From assembly GCA_033297075.1 (NCBI GenBank), contig MU858059.1, positions 1 through 64,000 of the forward strand: 64,000 nt of DNA, given 5' to 3'. Below, one piece after another: positions 57,881-64,000 of the stretch. The notes under the pieces were generated by a model. The model worked only from the letters and a program-made list of their open reading frames with translations. It had not been told where the DNA came from and ran no database searches. Made by a program: the position numbers and the translations under genes. The stretch's first letter is position 1. The number at the start of each line of letters is the position of its first letter. This stretch comes from Rhypophila decipiens (lineage: Eukaryota > Ascomycota > Sordariomycetes > Sordariales > Naviculisporaceae).

Positions 57881-59254
57881 TCAGGCTATCGCCCGAACTG
57901 GCGATCTGATGGATGAAAGCCTGACCAACTCCTGCAATTTCTCCATGAACACAAATGTCAGGACGGTATGAGGTCTGATTGCGAACTTGTCAGCACTTTG
58001 TCATGGAAGTAGAGCATTTAAAGGGGGCACCTTACGTCAGGCGAAGCCAGGCCGGCGTCCATCCCTTCATGAGAAAACCCGGGCCCTCGGACGCGAGTCC
58101 GTGGCGGACCACCTGCATCAACTGGAGAAACGAGAACTCGTCAGATACGAAACAACCTGGAGTGGAAGGGGGTTGTCTTTTACACTTGATCCTTGGGATG
58201 CGCTTTGGATCCTGCTCTTGAGCACGTCGGCTGGCGCGCATACAGTGGTTGCCACGGTTCCGGCAAATAGCGACGCGAGAGAATGAGTTCTGATGTCATC
58301 GGGGAGCCGAGTATTCGTCAGGATCGTCCGTTTCGCGGCGGCGTATCTGGTCCCGAGGTCAGCTTTCAATGAGCATCGTCGTCGAAAGCCTATTTGACTC
58401 CTTACGGTGCTATCTGGGATACATCTGTTTGGTACACCAGGTAAGCGTTTTATGCCGTACTTGACAGGGGAGAGATTATCTCACTCATCAACACGCTCCT
58501 AACCACATTTGCGGACAGACCGCGACCAAACACACTGATTCCCTCCTGCTTCCAGATCTGGTACAGGCCGGCCGCGGCGTTGGGGTACCGAAAGCGCTCG
58601 GGGGCAGGTTTTGCGCCATCGGCGCACATTCTCACGAGGACAACCTCGGTGGGATTCCCGACCATGCCTGCCAAAGCACCGGCAATTCCCGCGCACGTGA
58701 TCGTTGCGGATGTTGAAGGCTTGTTTCCTGGAGTTGTTATCTGCCGGGTCAAGACATTGTACAGGCCGAAGCGAGCGGTGGAATAAGTGGACTGTCGGAG
58801 GACAGAGGCGGACAGGCCGGACCAGAGGGAGGGTACCCCGTCACGAATCGCAAACTTGTACAGGCTCGAGAGCATGGATGTCCGGGAATGGAGGACCTGC
58901 ATGCGGCTATCATGAAGAAACACGGTTGGGGCTTTGTTCTGCTGCTCGGGATGGCTACTGGGTGGGCATTGAGGATAAAGATGAACCTACTATTTGGTCT
59001 GGTCAATGGGGTGTGCTAGATATTTGTTAGCCTGCCTCTGTATGCCCAGGTGGTGGACGGTGCGAGGATATGGCGTACTGAAACAGACAGCAAAAGAGGC
59101 AGCGGCCCCACTGCGAAACTCTCATAGTCAGAATGTTTGGGTCTTGAAATTCTGAGAGTAGAAAACTGATTGAGATTCTGCGAAAACAAAAAAAAATTAC
59201 CCACCCAAGCCAGAATGGCTGTTTAGTCGCGGTTCGGCTTCCCGAGGCCGACAT
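57881..59254 (-). CDS. Mitochondrial carrier, dicarboxylate-carrier type
   Basis: Inner-membrane transporter of the SLC25 family, closest in memory to fungal dicarboxylate carriers that exchange malate or succinate for phosphate. Eight minus-strand exons: 59254-59205, 59110-59079, 59015-58991, 58906-58485, 58424-58406, 58346-58184, 58121-58036, 57974-57881. They give 296 aa, the standard carrier length, and every join restores consensus: FWLG-GAAASFAVCF-THPIDQTK-YRMQVLHS, RSVLM-NVSQIAP-YAAAKRTIL, GSS-LMQVVRHGL, RLT-PHTVLTFVF. The three repeat signatures are PIDQTKYR, PTEVVLVR and PADVLKSR. Exons of 32, 25 and 19 nt make this gene hard to predict automatically. An in-frame ATG at 59293 is an alternative start. 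Confidence 0.9.
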
Positions 59255-60778
59255 TGTGACGTTTTGCTTTGCTTCCGTACTGCTATGTATCATTGGGCGC
59301 GCTCAATTCCGGTATCCTGATTCCAGCTACGCTGCTGCCGATCCTCCGTCAGTCCGTTTTGCTGCTCACCGTCCGGTCAGGGGAGAGACCCGATACTGTT
59401 GTGCTTATTCCTATGGGCTCACTTGGGCATACTAGTGCCCCAGCTCATACTTGGAGGGCCGAACCTTGGGGCTCATAGGCTTGTGAAGCTGCCCAAGGTC
59501 CAGTTGACGAGGTGTTGCAGTGAGGCTCGTGGGTAAAGGAGACAAAAAAACGGGGCACAATATATTAATTGGAGATGGGGATTTGGGCAAATAAAAGTAA
59601 AAAGATGCAGCCAAATATCAAGAGACGGGAAACAAGAGGAAGAGTATATGAGGCTTGCGTTATCTTAATCTAACTCCGGTCTGCTATGTACCTGTCCCAT
59701 GTTATCTAATAGGTCGGCGGGTATATAACACGACTGACTGGGAGGAAATAAGTACACTAAATGGACAAATCCATGGCCCGCAGCTGGCGCAGCGAGTGTC
59801 TCATTGTCTTTTCTGGGACAGCAGAGAGTCCTCCCTCGCCCCGGAGGACTTTTGGGATTTCTAGAAGCCGAATTGATCCATCATCCTTGGCATACCTTGA
59901 CATGTAACGTGGAAGTGGACTACGGCTAACAAAGTCGGGTTTTGTGAATGATAAAAGGGGGATCCTCTCTGTTTGTTTGGAACCTCTGACTCCTTCTTGG
60001 TGTAGCCCATAATCCTTTCCCCATTTCAGGCAAGTTTGCTCAGTGCTCACTGGGTCACTTGTTACAGCTTATTACCTACAATACCTACTTCTAGGTCCCT
60101 TGGCAACACAAAGACCCCAGGCACCACCGGGGATTAAAATATCTTGTCAGAGCTGTCTGCTTGGTGTCAAGAATTGTGTGTTGAGTGAGTCGGTGAGTAC
60201 CTAACTGCATGGCAGAGGTGAGTAAGCGACCCCCTCGACCCAACAACGAATGTGGACAAAGATGCCTCGGCATCCCACCCCCATCTGGATCGCCATCATG
60301 GGCATTGGAGTCGTTTTGTTGACCACGCCGTCGGATACAAAACTGGCAGCCAAACTTGCTCACATGCCACGAGGTGTTGTCCCTGCAGAAGTTGAAGAAC
60401 CGTTATGCGATCCAGAGCTACGGCTCGGGGATAGCGTGGTGTCCCGCGTGACAGGTGTGAGCGCCACTTTCGGGACACACTTTTGGACGCCGAGCGCACA
60501 GGCGGCACCGAGTGGGGCCGCCTCGGCAAGGAGCTTCCCGCCTGATCTGACATCACTCCAATTTTTTGCGACAAGCTGAGTGTTTGGCGCTGATGGGTGG
60601 TCGCAAGCCAACTCAGTTGAAGAAACGTTCTCCGTATTTCGATGAAAGGAAAAAAAGGGGCTATGAATCCCGTCAAGGACCTTGGTGAATTATTCTTATT
60701 AACGACTTATCAGCAATTCATTCACTCTTACGGTGCTTTTTCTTTATCTGAGGCGGTTCAAAAGTGAGTGAAAACAAA
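59255..60778. other. Divergent intergenic region, no gene recognised
   Basis: About 1.5 kb between the divergent carrier and AhpD-like genes. Short open frames only. Nothing supported beyond the two promoters this region must contain. Confidence 0.4.
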
Positions 60779-61771
60779 ATGAGCCGCCGTATTCTGTCCG
60801 ACGCCCCAGCAAAGCTTGGAGAGTCGCTCAAATCTCTGATAAGCGCACCGTTCGCTCGTCCAAACCCAATCGCAGCACCTGTGGGAATTATCGATGTGTA
60901 TTCCCAGATCATCCGCGAGTCGAGAGCCAGGAAATATGGGGAGCTGCCTGGTATAGCATTATCGGTGAGTAGAAGAACAAAAAGCCAGTAACTGAACCGC
61001 GCGCGCGCTAACTCTCTCACTCACCAGGCCGCGACGACTTTCACTCTCAACTCACCCACAGCACTCCCTATTCTCCACCACGTGGTTAAAGAACAGACTT
61101 ACCTCAAGACGCCCGAAGCAGCCGAGTTGATTCGAGAAGTCGGCCTCAAATGTATCAGCTTCAACGGCATCCCCAGGACGATCAACTGCCTGCACGGCTT
61201 GAGAGAGTACGGCGAGCGCGAGGGCTGGTGGCAGACGCTGGAGAAAAAACCGACTCGAGGACTGACGCCTGAGAATGTCGAGTCTGTAAACGAACGCGGC
61301 CGTGCTCTCTGGCAGAGCATCTACACGCCGCTCGACGAGAAGCTTTACACCATCTTGGGCAAATCCCATCCCGATCTCCCCGTGTACATCAACGGCGCGC
61401 ATTACGGCCCACTACTATCCGACCCGGCGGAGCGCGGCAAACTGGCGACGGTAGGACGTTGCCTCACAAGCGTCGTTGCCGTCGCCTGTCTCCGCGCCCA
61501 AGGCGGAGTCGGTCCCCAGGTCCTTTCGCATGTGTACGGGCTCCTCAAAGCCGTCCAGCAGGGAGCCCACCAGGACGAGCTGGAGGAAGTTGACGCCAAG
61601 GGGGTTGAGAGGCTCGCTACTGATGAAGGCTGTGAGTGGCTGCTGGATAGTGTCGACATGATATCCCAGTTTATGGGGAGGAACTTTGCGCATCCGATAG
61701 AAGGGCGCATCGTCATTCAGCAAGAAAACCCCGAGGATGTTGACCCACAACACATACCCTCCAAGTTATAG
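60779..61771 (+). CDS. AhpD-like (carboxymuconolactone decarboxylase fold) protein with PTS1, probably peroxisomal
   Basis: Exons 60779-60964 and 61028-61771 join in phase (ALS-AATTFTLNS) to give 309 aa. The C-terminus is PSKL, a classical peroxisomal targeting signal type 1, so the protein is probably imported into the peroxisome matrix. The central part (LIREVGLKCISFNGIPRTIN) and the C-terminal half (LATVGRCLTSVVAVACLRAQ) look like the AhpD-like helical fold found in fungal proteins annotated as peroxisomal or carboxymuconolactone-decarboxylase-like. The AhpD CxxC redox pair is absent, so a peroxidase-partner role is unlikely. I recall a filamentous-fungal peroxisomal protein PXP-2 of this kind but cannot confirm orthology. 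Convergent with the CoA-transferase gene. Intron 1 starts in an alternating GC tract. Confidence 0.78.
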
Positions 61772-62112
61772 GGCCTCACATGAGCTTTGATTGGTTTGCA
61801 GGTGAATTTTTAGGGGGGTGGGAGGCTTTTCCTGTGCAAATTTGGAACACATACTTCTTGCGGAATGTACATACTACATAGGTACCTGGTATTGATAGCT
61901 AGGTTGCTTGTTGGAAGGGAGCATGTCTGGTATATGAATGGTGTGCACATAATGAGGACAATTTTCGCCCACTCGAACTTCATCTCATTGACTAGACGCG
62001 CGTGATCCCATATATATCGCTGATTCCAACACCCAAAAATGCATACATGTACAAGACCTTGGAGAATGCTTGCTTCAGAACGCCTGGCAGAAAGAAACTG
62101 GACCTCTTGAAT
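61772..62112. other. Short convergent intergenic region
   Basis: About 340 bp between two convergent stops. Nothing beyond the expected transcription ends is seen. Confidence 0.5.
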
Positions 62113-64000
62113 CTATTCCATAACCTTCAAATCCTCGGCCACATCAAAATTAGCATCCGTCTTGCTCTTTACCTCGTCGAGATCAACTCCGGGGGCAATC
62201 TCGGTGAGTGTGAGAATTCCGTGCTTTCGGTCTACCTCGAACACGGCCTAGAGAATTCCCGCAATGTCAGTTCCGGGACAGTTCCAGGGTGATGGCTGGG
62301 AGGCTACATTGACTCACCAAGTCCGTAATGACGGTGCTGACTACGCGAGCGCCGGTCAGGGGCAGACTGCACTCTTGCACAATCTTGGACGAGCCGTCTT
62401 TGGCGACGTGCTCGGTGGCAACAACAATCTTGGTATTGTCCGGGTTGGACACCAAATCCATCGCACCGCCCATGCCCTTGAAGACCTTGCCTGGGATCAT
62501 GTAGTTGGCAAGATCACCTGCGGCACTGACTTGGAGCGCCCCCAAGATGGAGACGTCGACGTGGCCGCCTCGGATCATGGAGAAGGACTCGGAGCTGTCG
62601 AAGGTGGCAGCACCTGGAACTAGCGTGACCGTTTCCTTTCCAGCGTTGACGATGTCCCTGCATGTGGTAAAATGATTAGCAGGGGGAAAAGTAGGTTGCT
62701 CTTGGAACTTACGGATCAACCTCGTCGGGCAGGGGGTAGTCTCCCATGCCTAGAATACCGTTTTCGGACTGGAGCCACACTTGCTGACCTGGCGGAAGAA
62801 ATGACGCTGCCAGAGTTGGGATACCTGCATTTTGTAGTGTGTTAGCCCAGAGTAACTGTCCTTTTCTTTGCCCAAGAAAGCAACCACGAGTTCTTACCAA
62901 CACCAAGATTGACATAATAGCCATCCTTGAGCTCCTTCGCCGCTCTTCTGGCTATCCTGTCCCGTCGAACAAGAGCTTCCGACTTGGCGTTCCCTGACGC
63001 CTTACTGCCACTATTCTCCGTTGACCTTGTTTTAACAATCTCTGGCTGAGAAGGCACAGTGGCCGGAACAATCCGGTCGACGAAGATGCCCGGCAGGTCG
63101 ACATCGTTGGGATCAATCTCGCCCACCTCAACAATGTTCTCAGCCTCCACAATCGACAACTTTGCCGCCTTGGCCATCAGCGGCGCAAACGACTTGGTCG
63201 TGTAGCGGAACACACAGTTGCCCGCCTTGTCAACCTTCCACGCCCTCAAGATGGCAACATCTCCCGGAAGAGCCGTCTCCATCAGAAAGGGCCTTCCGTT
63301 GAAGATCCTCGTCTCTCGCGGTTTCCCGTACTCGACCACATTACCATCGGCATCGAAACGAGCTGGTATCGCGCCATCTTGTACAAGAGTACCTGCGAAA
63401 CCATGACATCAATACAACAGAACATGAAATGATGTTTGTGAAAACAACTTACGGCCACCAGTCGGGGTGAAGAAGGCCGGGATCCCGCTTCCAGCCGCCC
63501 GTATCCTCTCGGCCAGAGTTCCCTGGGGACACAGCTCGACGGCAATCTTCCCCGTGAGATACTGCTTCTCCAACTTCTTGTTCGCCCCCAGAAAGGACAT
63601 GATCATCCGGTCGACCTGGCCGGCTTCGGTGAGGAGGGCCAGCCCGCCGCGACCTTCTGCGCCGGCATTGTTGGACACGGCCGTGAGAGAATGAAGGGAC
63701 TCGGGTCCCCTCCGCCGCAACGCTCGAATAAGCGTCTCTTAACCGCATAATTAGCTGAAAACAGTTCGGGAAACAAGCAAGACACCCAGGATGGATGAGT
63801 GATGATTGCAACTAACTCACCAGCAACACCGCACAGCCCAAAGCCAGAGCTCAGAATCACAGAGCCACTCTTGATGTCTGCGACTGCCTCATCGGCACTG
63901 GCAAACAGCTTCGAACCACCTCGCCGCCTGTTGCTGCCGACAGCATCTTGCGCCGCGGACCTCCAATTGCGCGTGTATGAGAAAGATCTTTGACTTGTGT
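62113..64000 (-). CDS. Succinyl-CoA:3-ketoacid CoA-transferase, 5' end missing
   Basis: Mitochondrial enzyme that moves CoA from succinyl-CoA to acetoacetate (in some fungi, related enzymes handle acetate or propionate). The gene runs off the right edge; the visible exons are 64000-63821 (open), 63737-63453, 63392-62898, 62824-62713, 62657-62318 and 62247-62113. The visible N-terminus ([12 protein letters not shown]) is Arg/Ser-rich, as in a mitochondrial presequence. Alpha-half motifs are [11 protein letters not shown] and LTAVSNNAG, then FFTPTGG. Beta-half motifs are [15 protein letters not shown] and the catalytic glutamate segment [29 protein letters not shown] is also clear. Both halves are fused with a Ser/Lys-rich linker, as in eukaryotic SCOT. 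All seen junctions keep phase. Confidence 0.93.

Noticed and set aside
1..64000. CRISPR arrays, prophage, bacterial-type operons, rRNA genes
   Set aside because: None seen; gene structure is clearly fungal nuclear.

Overview
This window is nuclear DNA from a filamentous ascomycete (Pezizomycotina, most likely a Sordariomycete). The evidence is the many short spliceosomal introns (about 43-104 bp, GT..AG), the absence of operon-like packing, and fungus-specific families: Clr5 domain, 2EXR domain, Zn2Cys6 regulator, an Atg28-like protein and mitofissin/DUF1748. Gene models below were built by joining open frames at splice sites. Most joins are supported by family consensus running across the junction and by total lengths divisible by three.

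Left part, 0-15.8 kb, is ordinary housekeeping sequence. It holds kynurenine 3-monooxygenase (-), divergent from methionine aminopeptidase 1 (+), then the ERV14/cornichon cargo receptor (+), the splicing factor Prp17/Cdc40 (+), a medium-chain reductase (+), an unrecognised multi-exon gene (-) and an Atg28-like coiled-coil protein (+).

The middle, 15.8-33.2 kb, is gene-poor and accessory-like. In about 17 kb I find only a Clr5-domain protein and a 2EXR-domain protein. There is also a 724-bp non-autonomous DNA transposon with about 47-bp terminal inverted repeats and a perfect 8-bp target-site duplication, the signature of the hAT superfamily.

Right part, 33.2-64 kb, is gene-dense again: a secreted Asn-rich protein, pyruvate kinase (-), a four-exon mitofissin (Atg44/DUF1748) gene (+), a DHA1-type MFS transporter (-), an atypical SDR (+), a small secreted protein (-), mismatch-repair MSH6 (-), a histidine-phosphatase-family secreted protein with a changed catalytic motif (+), a Zn2Cys6 transcription factor (+), an eight-exon mitochondrial dicarboxylate-type carrier (-), an AhpD-like protein ending in the peroxisomal signal SKL (+), and succinyl-CoA:3-ketoacid CoA-transferase (-), which runs off the right edge.

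Several genes meet in carbon and organelle metabolism: glycolysis (pyruvate kinase), mitochondrial dicarboxylate exchange, ketone-body/CoA transfer, a peroxisomal matrix candidate, NAD synthesis (KMO), and mitochondrial fission during mitophagy. They are not arranged as a cluster and I see no secondary-metabolite, CRISPR or phage-like system. The points most worth a second look are the mitofissin gene built on a 6-nt first coding exon, the carrier with 19-, 25- and 32-nt micro-exons, the hAT-like element, the phosphatase lacking RHGxRxP, and two overlapping palindromes including an ACGCGT box upstream of MSH6.
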